Shown here: one piece after another, positions 7,895 to 17,397 of the stretch
Layout of the letters: every line of letters starts with the position of its first letter
Numbering within the stretch: the first letter of the stretch is position 1
NCBI GenBank assembly: GCA_016784355.1
Contig: JADHUV010000018.1
Location: 1-51,487, forward strand
Direction: 5' to 3'
DNA: 51,487 bases
Source of the DNA: Nitrospira sp.
GTDB lineage: Bacteria; Nitrospirota; Thermodesulfovibrionia; UBA6902
The notes under the pieces: model-generated
The model's database searches: none
The model's input: only the letters and a program-made list of their open reading frames with translations
What the model was told of the DNA's origin: nothing
Translations under genes and position numbers: made by a program

Positions 7895-9901
7895 CTACCC
7901 CTTATTAACAAGATCCAGTTTCATAACGATATAGTTATCATCTGAATAGACATTTTCAAACTTCTCCCGCCCGCTTCCCATCCATTTCATCGCATCAAGG
8001 GCGCTATTTTCTTTCATTATCCACCTTTCCTCGATAGAACCCTTTTCCATAATGACATACCCCGCATCCTCCTGCTTCAGCATTGCCTGCCATTCCTTAT
8101 AACCTTCAGCCCTTACACGCACTATCCGGTTGGAATAAGAACTGTTCCACAGAGGCGCAAGAAAGAGCGGATCATAGGCATAGGCGATGGAGTCTCCAGT
8201 CTTGATATTTCGGGTTATCCATATCCATAGTCCGTAATCTTTACGGGCATGAATATCAATATTAAAAGGCGCCTGCCAGGCAAGTAGACGCTCACTAAAG
8301 GGTCTGTCCATAAATTCCCTTACTTTTGCAGGTGTAACAGCAGGGGAATTGCTGAATGCTGCGGTATATATGGCAAGAAACAGCGCAAATATTTTCAGTA
8401 CATTTTCCTGTCGCCAAAAGTAATGAAGTACAAGCCCAAAAGCCAGGGGCCCCAGGGCAACGACAAATATTACGTAGCGGCTATACCAGTTACTGGGATA
8501 AAACAGGTATATAAAAAGAATGGCCGAGCTTACAAATAGAAAATTATACTGATCTTTTTTGACGGCCCTGACAATAGCAAGTGCAATACATGGGAGATAC
8601 AGGATAAACCATAACGGACCAAAGCCGCTCAGTCTGGAGTCATAAAGATAATACTCTACCCTCTCAAGCCAGACATGAATAAGTCGTCCAAGAGGAGTAA
8701 GGTTTTCAATGGCAGAAGGTGCTGGATCAATTATGCCCTTTATGAGTCCCTTAAAAAGGGTTATATCAGAGACCCGCAGTTCAATAGGGGTGAGGGGGTT
8801 TCCGTATATAACCCAGTTTTTTACAAACCAGAAACCGCCGGCAACCATCACAGGTACAAGAAAATACAAGCCATACAACCGAACCGCATCCAGAATATCA
8901 GCCTGCCTGTTTTCCGATTTATAGAGCATGATCAATACCTGTACGAATATCAGCATTATGGAAACAGCAAAAAAGATGAGTCCGGAAGCCTTTGAACCAA
9001 GAAGTATCCCCATGGCTGAACCTGCTATAAACACGGGCAGAGGCGCAATTTCTGCCCGCTTAAGATCCTTTTTATGCGGCTCTTTATACAACAGAAAATT
9101 CAGTGCGATCAGAAATAAGACCGCAACCGCTATGTCCACATAATTTGTGGATGATTGAAGAATGACCACTGGTACAAACATGAATAACGGTGCTGAGAAA
9201 AGCGCCGGGGCCTGCCTTATCCCGCACTTAAGGGCTATGCTGTAAATCACGAGCACTCCAGCAAGGGTAAAGGCAAATTGCGTAAGATCAACTATCACAT
9301 CATTTTGCAGAAAGATAATATTCCAGAGAAAAAAGAGACTCATATTCTTTGGCATGGTATTGACCACCATATCAATAAATGAATTGAGCTGACCCTCTTC
9401 TATTGCACCACTTTGCAGAATCTGACCCGCTATAGGCATGTGATACCACAGGGCATCCCATGCGTATCCCGGAAAAAGCCATCCCGTAAATACAATCCAT
9501 AAACCGGTCAGGACAAATACCGATAAAAGCAGCATAAGAAGGATATCCTCCCTCATCATTATGACTACTTTCCGAGACTTTTGAAGCAGTTCTTTAAGGG
9601 CGGGAATGAGCGCTGGGCCATCACTATGCCTGAACCTTACATAAAACATCACGATGCTTGAAATGGATATATTCAGGAGAAACAACGGACCTGCAAAAAG
9701 AGCCTTAAACACAAGACCAAGCAGCATTTCGGTAATCAAAACCTGCAAAAGGCCGAGGATAAATACTGCTATAAGACGGTCGGCAAATGAAATTTCCGCT
9801 CTCTTTAGATACAGCACAATATGCCAGGAGAGAAAAAGGGCTATATTTACCGTTATATGAATCAGCCAGTTTACTGCGGATATCTGCACAAGAAGCTCCA
9901 C
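7895..9901 (-). CDS. Large GT-C type membrane glycosyltransferase-like protein, copy 1
   Basis: 668 residues with about a dozen hydrophobic segments and a soluble C-terminal tail. It is clearly paralogous to 14820-16766: both share an N-terminal ADR-x(4-5)-FxLGLxQ segment, a WDALWYH/WDSLWYH motif in the first large loop, a KNW(V/L)-YGNPL type stretch and a closing WIxRNI-GD-YxxxPLF-APxWN segment. The first-loop Asp and the topology fit GT-C enzymes that use polyprenyl-phosphate sugars. The start is GTG at 9901 without a Shine-Dalgarno. A TATAAT box (9926-9921) would give a leader of only about 13 bases. Function is inferred from fold only. Confidence 0.75.
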   Translation of the reverse strand: MELLVQISAVNWLIHITVNIALFLSWHIVLYLKRAEISFADRLIAVFILGLLQVLITEMLLGLVFKALFAGPLFLLNISISSIVMFYVRFRHSDGPALIPALKELLQKSRKVVIMMREDILLMLLLSVFVLTGLWIVFTGWLFPGYAWDALWYHMPIAGQILQSGAIEEGQLNSFIDMVVNTMPKNMSLFFLWNIIFLQNDVIVDLTQFAFTLAGVLVIYSIALKCGIRQAPALFSAPLFMFVPVVILQSSTNYVDIAVAVLFLIALNFLLYKEPHKKDLKRAEIAPLPVFIAGSAMGILLGSKASGLIFFAVSIMLIFVQVLIMLYKSENRQADILDAVRLYGLYFLVPVMVAGGFWFVKNWVIYGNPLTPIELRVSDITLFKGLIKGIIDPAPSAIENLTPLGRLIHVWLERVEYYLYDSRLSGFGPLWFILYLPCIALAIVRAVKKDQYNFLFVSSAILFIYLFYPSNWYSRYVIFVVALGPLAFGLVLHYFWRQENVLKIFALFLAIYTAAFSNSPAVTPAKVREFMDRPFSERLLAWQAPFNIDIHARKDYGLWIWITRNIKTGDSIAYAYDPLFLAPLWNSSYSNRIVRVRAEGYKEWQAMLKQEDAGYVIMEKGSIEERWIMKENSALDAMKWMGSGREKFENVYSDDNYIVMKLDLVNKG

Positions 9902-10000
9902 TCAGAATTATTTTTAGAATATTATAAAACAGGCATGCGCAATTATAAAAACCGATTTACTAAACAGTCCCTTAAAACAGTTCTACTGTACTTTATAATA

Positions 10001-12508
10001 CTACGGCCTGAATTTGCGTAATCTCAGGGCATTTGAAACAACCGTGACCGATGACATACCCATAGCGGCCGCCGCAAACATGGGATTAAGAAGAATCCCG
10101 AAGACAGGAAATAACACTCCCGCTGCTACCGGTATCAAAATGGAATTATAGGCAAAGGCCCAGAAGAGGTTCTGCTTGATATTTCTGATAGTCGCCCTTG
10201 AAAGGGCGATTGAGGCAACAACACCCCGTATATCACCACTTATTAAAGTAATGTCAGAGGCCTCCATAGCCACATCCGTACCAGTTCCTATAGCAATGCC
10301 GACATCTGCCTGTGCAAGGGCCGGAGCATCATTGATGCCGTCACCCACCATTGCAACCGTTTTGCCGCTCTCCTGCAATTTTTTCACCTCAATGGACTTA
10401 CCCTCAGGCAGCACCCCGGCAAGCACTTTATCAATGCCAAGCCTGCGCGCAATAGCCTCTGCAGTACGCTGATTATCCCCTGTTATCATTATCGTCTCTA
10501 TACCAAGCCGTGCAAGTGACTTGATCGCCTCAGCAGAATTTTCCTTCAGGGTATCTGCTACAGCAATTATTCCGGCAGCCTTGCTGTCCAGCGCAATATA
10601 CATAGGAGTCTTTCCTTCAGCTGCAAATCTTTCAGCTTCCGGCTCAATGAGTTCAATATCAACACCCTCATCCTGCATAAACCCGGGGTTTCCAAGCAAT
10701 ACCCCCCTGTCCTTGATCTTTGCGCGTATCCCCTTTCCCGGTATAGCCTCAAAACTCTCAGGGTCGCTCAACTCAATATTTTTTTCTACTGCACAGGCAA
10801 CTATAGACTCCCCTAGCGGGTGTTCCGATCTCTTCTCTGCAGCGGCAGCATACATAAGCAATTCATCAGCGCTCACAAGAGATTCCGGATTTATAAATAC
10901 ATCAGTAACCATAGGCTGACCATTAGTCAGTGTTCCGGTCTTGTCAAATACCACAACATTGACCTTGTGAGCCGTCTCAAGGGCATCAGCACCCCTGATC
11001 AATATGCCATTTTCAGCGCCCTTACCCGTACCGACCATAATCGAGGTCGGGGTGGCAAGTCCCAGGGCACACGGACAGGCAATAATCATTACAGCAACAA
11101 AATTAAGCAGTGCATATGTAAGAGACGGGGCAGGGCCGAACATTAGCCATACAAGAAAGGTTAAGGCTGCGATCACCATCACGACAGGCACAAAAATCGA
11201 TGCTATCTTATCTGCCAGACGAGCTATCGGGGGTTTAGAGCCCTGGGCCTCCTGAACAAGCTTGATAATCTGAGCAAGCATACTGTCTTTTCCGACTTTC
11301 TCGGCCTTAAACCGGAAGCTTCCAGACTTATTTATGGTTGCCCCTATAATCTTATCCCCGGGCTTTTTTTCAACCGGGATTGATTCGCCTGATATCATCG
11401 ATTCATCCACTGAGGAATAACCATCTAATAATATCCCGTCGACAGGAACTCTCTCCCCCGGCCTGACCACGACAATGTCTCCAGGTTCGACCTCATCAAT
11501 TGCGATATCTTTTTCTTCACCATTCTGAAAAACCCTGGCGGTCTTTGGCTGCAGTCCCATCAGCTTTTTTATCGCCTCAGAGGTTCTGCCTTTTGCCCTG
11601 GCCTCAAAAAGTCTGCCGAGAAGTATAAGCACAATAATAGTAGCGGCGGTATCAAAATAGACAGTTGCCGAATAGCCCTCTATCTCAAAGACCGCCGGGG
11701 AAAATGTAGCGGCAACGCTGTATATATAGGCCGCAGAAGTTCCCATGGCAATGAGGGTATTCATGTTTGTGGTCCTATGACGGGCCGCAGCAATAGCACC
11801 AGTGTAAAACTGCCAGCCGACCCAGAACTGCACAGGTGTCTGAATCAGAAACTGCAGGATAAAATTCGTTTCTCTGGGTATCGTCATGATAGCAGACAGC
11901 CCAAACTTGTCCCAAAAGACCAGCAGTAATAGCGGGACAGTAAAACAGACACCCACTATAAACTTGTTTTTTAGCTCTTGATATGCCGCCTCTCTCTCGC
12001 TCTTTTCCTTCTCAACTATATCCTCGCCCTCAGATACTTCCAGCACCTCATACCCGGCCTCTGCGACCGCTTTTTTCAGGTCTCTGATTCCGGCCTGAGC
12101 AGGCAGGTAACTTACAGTTGCCTTCTCTGTGGCAATGTTGACAGCGGCATGCAAGACCCCCTCAACTGCGGTCAACTTGTCCTGTACACGTTTAACGCAG
12201 GCAGCACAGGTCATGCCTTTTATCGGCAATGTAATGGAAGACAAAGAGACACCATAGCCGGCATCTGTAATGATCTTAATTATCTCTGAGGAATCAGTCT
12301 CTGATGGAAGATAATATACTGTAGCCCTCTCAGCCGCAAGATTCACGTTCGCAGACTGCACACCCTTACCGCTCTCAAGGGCCTTCTGCACCCTCGCGGA
12401 GCAGGCTGCACATGTCATGCCAGTAACCGGAACCTCAAGCTTCCTGGCTGACGTATCTTTTGCAGAGCGGCCGGACATGCCAGGAAAAGCAATTATATTA
12501 TCATTCAT
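10001..12508 (-). CDS. copA: Copper(I)-translocating P1B-type ATPase
   Basis: 835 residues. Two N-terminal heavy-metal-associated domains carry CAAC at 33-36 and 101-104. The A-domain has SGES (373-376), the metal-binding membrane motif is CPC (478-480), and the phosphorylation site is DKTGTLT (522-528). These are followed by [19 protein letters not shown] and the late YN and MSS motifs typical of Cu(I) pumps. It exports Cu+ across the inner membrane. GGGAGG lies 9 bases before the ATG. The DUF302 gene is 38 bases upstream in the same direction, so they are probably co-transcribed. No CueR or CsoR gene is nearby. Confidence 0.97.
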   Translation of the reverse strand: MNDNIIAFPGMSGRSAKDTSARKLEVPVTGMTCAACSARVQKALESGKGVQSANVNLAAERATVYYLPSETDSSEIIKIITDAGYGVSLSSITLPIKGMTCAACVKRVQDKLTAVEGVLHAAVNIATEKATVSYLPAQAGIRDLKKAVAEAGYEVLEVSEGEDIVEKEKSEREAAYQELKNKFIVGVCFTVPLLLLVFWDKFGLSAIMTIPRETNFILQFLIQTPVQFWVGWQFYTGAIAAARHRTTNMNTLIAMGTSAAYIYSVAATFSPAVFEIEGYSATVYFDTAATIIVLILLGRLFEARAKGRTSEAIKKLMGLQPKTARVFQNGEEKDIAIDEVEPGDIVVVRPGERVPVDGILLDGYSSVDESMISGESIPVEKKPGDKIIGATINKSGSFRFKAEKVGKDSMLAQIIKLVQEAQGSKPPIARLADKIASIFVPVVMVIAALTFLVWLMFGPAPSLTYALLNFVAVMIIACPCALGLATPTSIMVGTGKGAENGILIRGADALETAHKVNVVVFDKTGTLTNGQPMVTDVFINPESLVSADELLMYAAAAEKRSEHPLGESIVACAVEKNIELSDPESFEAIPGKGIRAKIKDRGVLLGNPGFMQDEGVDIELIEPEAERFAAEGKTPMYIALDSKAAGIIAVADTLKENSAEAIKSLARLGIETIMITGDNQRTAEAIARRLGIDKVLAGVLPEGKSIEVKKLQESGKTVAMVGDGINDAPALAQADVGIAIGTGTDVAMEASDITLISGDIRGVVASIALSRATIRNIKQNLFWAFAYNSILIPVAAGVLFPVFGILLNPMFAAAAMGMSSVTVVSNALRLRKFRP

Positions 12509-12546
12509 ATCAAATATACCTCCCGGCTAAAAACGGGCACCCCCGC

Positions 12547-12933
12547 TTATATACTGTCTATAACCCGCTTAAGTTTATCCCTGACCTCTGCAGCAATACC
12601 CCCGAGAGCATCATTCTGAACGGCCTGCATAGATGCTACAGGATCAATTGCCGATACCTCTACCTCTCCATTTTCATGCTCTTCGACCACGACATTACAG
12701 GGAAGCATTACGCCGATCTTGTCTTCATGCTGCAGTGCCTTGTAAGCATACTGAGGATTACAGGCACCCAAAATTTTATACTTCTTAAAATCAACCCCGA
12801 GCTTATTCTTAAGTGCGTCCTTCACATCAATCTCAGTCAGGATACCAAAGCCCTCTTTCTTCAGCTCTTCAGCCGCACGCTCAAGGGCCTCCTCATACGA
12901 AAGTGAAACCTTCTTCGAAAAACAATAACTCAT
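12547..12933 (-). CDS. DUF302 family protein
   Basis: 128 residues with the full DUF302 core: an N-terminal amphipathic helix with L-EEALERA, the DVKDALKNKLGVDFKKYKIL segment, the GACNPQYAYKAL turn and the strand IGVMLPCNVVVEE, ending in a DPV and a C-terminal helix. Members are found beside metal and sulfur genes, but no activity is established; a role linked to copper handling is inferred from its place just upstream of copA. A strong Shine-Dalgarno (AAGGAGG) sits 7 bases before the ATG. No signal peptide, so it is cytoplasmic. Confidence 0.9.
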   Translation of the reverse strand: MSYCFSKKVSLSYEEALERAAEELKKEGFGILTEIDVKDALKNKLGVDFKKYKILGACNPQYAYKALQHEDKIGVMLPCNVVVEEHENGEVEVSAIDPVASMQAVQNDALGGIAAEVRDKLKRVIDSI

Positions 12934-12987
12934 AATATAACCTCCTTAATTTATAAAAAAATCATTACTCATTACACAAAACATGTA

Positions 12988-13824
12988 TTACTTCTTTTCA
13001 GGATTTTTACCCCAGCGATTAATCGCATAAGATCCCGCATCTCCAATAAACGGCAGTACCAGCATCCATTGCAGACCAAGTCGGCCAGAATCACGAAATT
13101 GGGCAAGCCCTATAGTCATCCCCTCATGTCCTGCCGCCGGCTGATCACGGTATGTACCGAACAACCTGTCCCACCATGGAAAATTAAAACCGAAATTACT
13201 GTTTGTCTCACGAATCGTAACCGAGTGATGTACACGGTGCATATCGGGCGTTACTACAAGGAGCCTCAGAACCTTGTCCATACCAAGAGGGAGCTTGATA
13301 TTGCCATGGTTAAACATAGCGGTAGCGTTTAAAATCACCTCAAATACAAGAACTGCCCAAGGCGAAGGTCCAAGGGCTGCAACCGCTGAAAGTTTTATGA
13401 GCATGCTGACTATAATTTCAATAGGATGAAAGCGCAGGCCGGTCGTAACATCATAATCAAGGTCTGCGTGATGCATCATGTGCAGCCTCCAGAAAACGGG
13501 TATCGCATGGAACATCACATGCTGCAGATAAATAATCAGATCCAAAAATAAAATTCCGGCCAGTATCAAAACAGATGCAGGCAAATCGATATTATTCAGA
13601 AGGCCCCATCCACTGTTTTCGGCCATCACAGCTACATTCACAGCAAGCACCGGAAATAAAAAACGTACCACAATGGTATCAATCCCAACTATTCCTAGAT
13701 TGCTAATCCACCTGATTCCCTTGCCGGTTGTCAAAACTCTGCGAGGAGACACCAGTTCCCACAGAGCAACAATGATAAATATCCCGAGAAAAAATCCAAG
13801 TCTTATTGCTCCCTCATTCTCCAT
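12988..13824 (-). CDS. Sterol desaturase / fatty acid hydroxylase family protein
   Basis: 278 residues from the ATG at 13824, chosen because GGAGA lies 8 bases upstream; a TTG at 13848 in the same frame has none. Four or five hydrophobic segments surround the His boxes that hold a di-iron centre: QHVMFH, LHMMHHADLDYD, FHP and HRVHHS. Family members hydroxylate or desaturate membrane lipids using O2, and some cleave alkyl ethers. The substrate is unknown. It lies between the GT2 gene and the DUF302/copA pair, all on the same strand. A 5' hairpin rich in G and C lies around 13861-13878, but lacks a T run. Confidence 0.88.
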   Translation of the reverse strand: MENEGAIRLGFFLGIFIIVALWELVSPRRVLTTGKGIRWISNLGIVGIDTIVVRFLFPVLAVNVAVMAENSGWGLLNNIDLPASVLILAGILFLDLIIYLQHVMFHAIPVFWRLHMMHHADLDYDVTTGLRFHPIEIIVSMLIKLSAVAALGPSPWAVLVFEVILNATAMFNHGNIKLPLGMDKVLRLLVVTPDMHRVHHSVTIRETNSNFGFNFPWWDRLFGTYRDQPAAGHEGMTIGLAQFRDSGRLGLQWMLVLPFIGDAGSYAINRWGKNPEKK

Positions 13825-13931
13825 TTTCAATATCTCCATTTTACGCAATCGCGGTACTATTACCCAGGCTTTAAGCCGGGACTTATTGCAATGTTATTAT
13901 ATTATCAGGATTATGGCAAGGACATAGGCAT

Positions 13932-14630
13932 TTAAGGCCTGAAGTTAAGACTTTTAAAGATTGCCCTGATAATACGATAGCCTACTATAGCTATCCCCTT
14001 AAGATTACCCGTCAGTTTTGACTTGCCTGTTCCAGCCCTGTAGCTCACCGGAACCTCCCTGACCCTATATCCGCATTTAATGGTTTTCACCTGCATCTCT
14101 ATTGTCCAGCCAAGGTTATCATTCATCTTCAAAGACAAAAGACGGTCAAACCGTATGGCCCTGAACGGTCCAACATCTGTATATTTAAAGCCGTAAAATA
14201 TTCTCATAAGAAAGGTTGCAAGCCAGTTACCAAAACGTACCGGAAGCCTCAGCGCGCCTTCTTCGACCCGCCCCATAACCCTTGAGCCGCACACCATATC
14301 ATAGCCCTCTCTGACTATAGGCTCAACAAGTTTGATCGTCTCTTCTGGATGGTCGCTGTGATTACCATCCAGAAAGACCACTATATCAGGACTGTTTTCC
14401 ATGAGATACTCTATCCCCCTTAAACAGGGATATCCATACCCTCTTTTCACCTCGGACAGCAGCGTCCCGCCGCGCTCCTTCACTATCTCAGCAGTGCGGT
14501 CGGAACTGCCATTGTCAATCACCACAACCTCATCAATCAAATCCGTATCAATGTCATCAAAGACAAGTCCAATAGTCTTTTCCTCGTTCAGAGCAGGAAT
14601 AATTGCAACGATTCGTTTTCCGTCTAGCAT
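13932..14630 (-). CDS. GT2 glycosyltransferase, dolichol/polyprenyl-phosphate mannose synthase-like
   Basis: 232 residues. The GT2 fold starts with AIIPALNEEKTIG, then VVVIDNGSSDRTAEIV, a GYGYPCLRG segment and FLDGNHSDHPEE in the place of the DxD region. The C-terminal GTGKSKLTGN segment is typical of polyprenyl-phosphate sugar synthases. It lacks the extra membrane domain of ArnC or GtrB, so it is likely peripheral. It would charge polyprenyl phosphate with mannose or glucose for the GT-C enzyme encoded just upstream (14820-16766). The tiny membrane protein gene in between ends 36 bases before its ATG. Call firm, sugar unknown. Confidence 0.9.
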   Translation of the reverse strand: MLDGKRIVAIIPALNEEKTIGLVFDDIDTDLIDEVVVIDNGSSDRTAEIVKERGGTLLSEVKRGYGYPCLRGIEYLMENSPDIVVFLDGNHSDHPEETIKLVEPIVREGYDMVCGSRVMGRVEEGALRLPVRFGNWLATFLMRIFYGFKYTDVGPFRAIRFDRLLSLKMNDNLGWTIEMQVKTIKCGYRVREVPVSYRAGTGKSKLTGNLKGIAIVGYRIIRAIFKSLNFRP

Positions 14631-14665
14631 AAACTTTTAAGCCTCTCCAGTTTAGTCATCCATTC

Positions 14666-14827
14666 TCAGCGCTTTCCCCCTATTATTTCCCATGCCTCAC
14701 CCCACCATTTTTTCTGATATTCAAAAAAAGCTGCCCTCTCCGGCACAGTAAAATATATGATCGCCAGTACAATAACAACCCCGATAAAAAAGAAAAATAT
14801 TATATCCTGTCTCTTATTTTCATCCAT
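14666..14827 (-). CDS. Small membrane protein, 53 residues
   Basis: A short reading frame starting at ATG 14827 and ending at TGA 14666-14668. The ATG overlaps the end of the GT-C gene: the GT-C stop codon (14822-14820) lies 3 bases inside this gene, the layout expected for translational coupling. The product has a charged N terminus (MDENKRQD), one hydrophobic helix (about residues 9-26) and an amphipathic, Trp-rich tail with EYQKKWWGEAWEI. No family is recognised. Position between a GT-C enzyme and a polyprenyl-phosphate sugar synthase suggests an accessory subunit. Coupling and composition argue for a real gene. Confidence 0.6.
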   Translation of the reverse strand: MDENKRQDIIFFFFIGVVIVLAIIYFTVPERAAFFEYQKKWWGEAWEIIGGKR

Positions 14828-16766
14828 GATTTTTCAAGCTAAATATCCTGTAATTTTCATCCTCATATAAAACTGTACAGTCACTGCATATGCCCTCGTC
14901 ATTTATGAGCAGCCGATCCATTGAAGAGTTCGCCCGGACCAAAATAAAGGCGACATTATTAGCATTCAATTCCTCGTAAAGAGCAGATTTCCCATCCGCT
15001 TTAATATAAACAATCCTGCTGGAATATTCATGATTCCACATGGGCGCATGAAACAACGGCTCAAAGGTATATGCCAGCACATCGCCCTCACGCACATTTC
15101 GCCTTATCCATTCCCATACGCCATATTCCTGCCTTGCCTGCGAATCTATGTGTATCGGTCTCAACCTGGCGATCGAGCGTTCCGCATAGGGTAAATGCAT
15201 AAACTCCCTGATTTTAAGAGGATCGGCAAAAGCTGATATTACCGTTACAGATGTATACAGGATAAGGCTGAGCGAGATCACCTGGAAAAACCAGGCTCTT
15301 TTTTTCAGATAATCCAGTGTCATTGCAAAGGCCACAGCCCCGAACCCCGTCAGGAATATTACATACCGTGGAGTCCAGTGTCTTGGATGAAAAATAAAAA
15401 CAAGAGCCGCAAGTACAATCAGCGCCAGGTACTCAAATCTTTTTTTATACAATGCCAGAGCGGCCATAATAAACATTGCCGGAAGCAGTTGGATGAACCA
15501 TATAGGTCCCAAGCCGCCGACACGAGAATCATAGGAATACCTTGCAAGCCCCTCAAGCCAGACATAAAGAGGCCGCAGCAGCAAAGGCAGGGACGCTACA
15601 GCAGCCGGGGCCGACTCAATCATGCCACTATAAATACCCTTAAAAATTGTGAACCCGGCAAAGCTGATATGCATCGGATATAGAGGATTTCCATACGCTA
15701 GCCAATTCCTGAGATACCAATATCCACCTGTCAATAAAACCGGCAGGAGAAAATATACCGTGCAGTACCCTGCAGTCGAGAACCATTTAACCTGCCCTCT
15801 AATGAGACTTGATCGAGCTGCTAAGTACATGGCCGGCAGATAAAGCACTGCAGCAAATATTACTCCTGAACCTTTTGACCCGAATAACAGTCCAGTTGTC
15901 AGTCCGCCTAAAACTAAACATAACCTTCGACTCTCAGGGCGCATGGTATTAAAATGACTGGAGGGAAATAAAAAGTTCACTGCTATTAAAAACAGCGCTG
16001 AAATCATGACATCAATATAATTTGTAACAGACTGCATCAACATGATCGGGGTAAAGAAAAAAAGCAAGGAGGCATAAAGCGCATTATGCCTAGACACTCC
16101 CATCTTAGTAGATATGCCATAGACCGAGATCATCGCAAAAGGTATAAAGGCCATCTGAGTAAGGTCGACTATTACATCGTCCTTCATAAAAACAATATTC
16201 CAAAGGAAGAGCAATTCCATATTTTGAGGAAAATAGTTTATGAACTGCTCTATAAAAGAATTTATTTCTACAGGCGCTATTGCTCCGTTCTGCATGATAT
16301 ATCCGACCATGGGCAGGTGATACCAGAGTGAATCCCAGGAAGATGACGGCATAAGCCAGCCTAGAAATATAAGCCAGCAACCCGTGATAATAACCAGCAT
16401 GACTGCAAATGCGAGATAGAAATTCACTGCAGTCTCTGCCCGCAGCGTCCGTAACCACATGATAATCTCTGAGCATATATCACGTATGATTTCCAAAAAA
16501 CTATTATGATTCTGCTTCAGTTTTTTAATAGACAAACCCGTCACTAAAAAAGAGATCGCGATATTGAGAATAAACAAAGGCCACAGCTTGAGATATCCGC
16601 CGAATACACCTAAAAGTAAACACGAAGACACTATCTGCACAAGCCCGAGAACAAATGCGCCTGTCACTCTATCAGCAGCACATAGATCATGCCTGAAATT
16701 ATATATGTAGAGATGCCAGGGGCAAAAAACAGCGCAGGTGATCGAGATGTGGATCAGACTAGACAA
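14820..16766 (-). CDS. Large GT-C type membrane glycosyltransferase-like protein, copy 2
   Basis: 648 residues, multi-spanning, paralogous to 7895-9901 (same WDSLWYH motif, AYGNPLYP stretch and closing WIRRNVREGD-PLFHAPMWN segment). The fold and the neighbouring DPM1-like GT2 suggest use of a polyprenyl-phosphate sugar on the periplasmic face. The first codon is TTG at 16766, directly following the TGA of the TPR gene without a gap; its ribosome site would lie inside that gene. It is the fourth gene of the likely operon starting at 19988. The acceptor is unknown. Confidence 0.75.
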   Translation of the reverse strand: MSSLIHISITCAVFCPWHLYIYNFRHDLCAADRVTGAFVLGLVQIVSSCLLLGVFGGYLKLWPLFILNIAISFLVTGLSIKKLKQNHNSFLEIIRDICSEIIMWLRTLRAETAVNFYLAFAVMLVIITGCWLIFLGWLMPSSSWDSLWYHLPMVGYIMQNGAIAPVEINSFIEQFINYFPQNMELLFLWNIVFMKDDVIVDLTQMAFIPFAMISVYGISTKMGVSRHNALYASLLFFFTPIMLMQSVTNYIDVMISALFLIAVNFLFPSSHFNTMRPESRRLCLVLGGLTTGLLFGSKGSGVIFAAVLYLPAMYLAARSSLIRGQVKWFSTAGYCTVYFLLPVLLTGGYWYLRNWLAYGNPLYPMHISFAGFTIFKGIYSGMIESAPAAVASLPLLLRPLYVWLEGLARYSYDSRVGGLGPIWFIQLLPAMFIMAALALYKKRFEYLALIVLAALVFIFHPRHWTPRYVIFLTGFGAVAFAMTLDYLKKRAWFFQVISLSLILYTSVTVISAFADPLKIREFMHLPYAERSIARLRPIHIDSQARQEYGVWEWIRRNVREGDVLAYTFEPLFHAPMWNHEYSSRIVYIKADGKSALYEELNANNVAFILVRANSSMDRLLINDEGICSDCTVLYEDENYRIFSLKNHG

Positions 16767-17348
16767 TCAGTCAAGACAATTCCAGAACCGCCTGAGGCTG
16801 CAGTCTGTCATATCATGATAGTGAAGATACTGTTTTTCGGCCTCATCCGGCATACCCAGTTCTTCATATAAAACTGCTATATCCCACAGAGCATACTTTT
16901 GAGAAGGGTCATACTGCAGGACTTTCTGATACTGAACCATGGCCTTCTGAAGCTGACCACGCTCCTTGTATACATAACCGATATCGGACAGGGCATAGAG
17001 ATTCTCAGGATCAATCTGAAGCGCTTTTTCATACTGAACTATAGCCTCATCAAACCTGCCGGTCTCTCTGTAGATAAAGCCTAGATCATAATTGGCATAA
17101 GGATGGTTGGGGAAAAGTTCAAGCAGCTTAAGGTAAACCGCTTCAGCCTTTTCATAATCTTTTATGGCCTTGTAATTCAGCCCTAACTGATAATACGCAT
17201 ACGCACCGGGACGGTAAGACACCGACTTCTCAAGGCTCTTTATTGCCTCGGCGCGGTTCTGAAGGGTATCGTAAAATATGGCCTGCAGCGTATACCTGTT
17301 TTGATACGTATATAGAAGCATTGATGCGAGCAGTAAGCCCGCGATCAA
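16767..17348 (-). CDS. Membrane-anchored TPR protein
   Basis: 193 residues: an N-terminal hydrophobic segment, then about four tetratricopeptide repeats (motifs such as AYYQLGLNYKAIKDYEKAE, ANYDLGFIYRETGRFDEAI and two more at 34-residue spacing), ending in NCLD. Such repeats bind proteins and often scaffold glycan synthesis or secretion complexes. The annotated start is TTG at 17348. However, the frame stays open upstream to an ATT at 17372 that has AGAGGG six bases before it and would add NRK in front of the membrane segment, giving a normal signal anchor. It sits between the outer-membrane barrel gene and the GT-C gene. Confidence 0.82.
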   Translation of the reverse strand: MIAGLLLASMLLYTYQNRYTLQAIFYDTLQNRAEAIKSLEKSVSYRPGAYAYYQLGLNYKAIKDYEKAEAVYLKLLELFPNHPYANYDLGFIYRETGRFDEAIVQYEKALQIDPENLYALSDIGYVYKERGQLQKAMVQYQKVLQYDPSQKYALWDIAVLYEELGMPDEAEKQYLHYHDMTDCSLRRFWNCLD

Positions 17349-17397
17349 AGAAAATATAACCTTCCTGTTAATAACTAACCCTCTTCTTATTTACAGG

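Noticed and set aside
9973..9989. Terminator-like hairpin after copA on the minus strand (ACAGT stem, TCT loop, then TTTT).
   Set aside because: Only 5 bp in the stem and four T; too weak to call.
13861..13878. GC-rich hairpin upstream of the desaturase-family gene, considered as a riboswitch or terminator.
   Set aside because: The stem has a bulge, there is no T run, and no known riboswitch core is seen.
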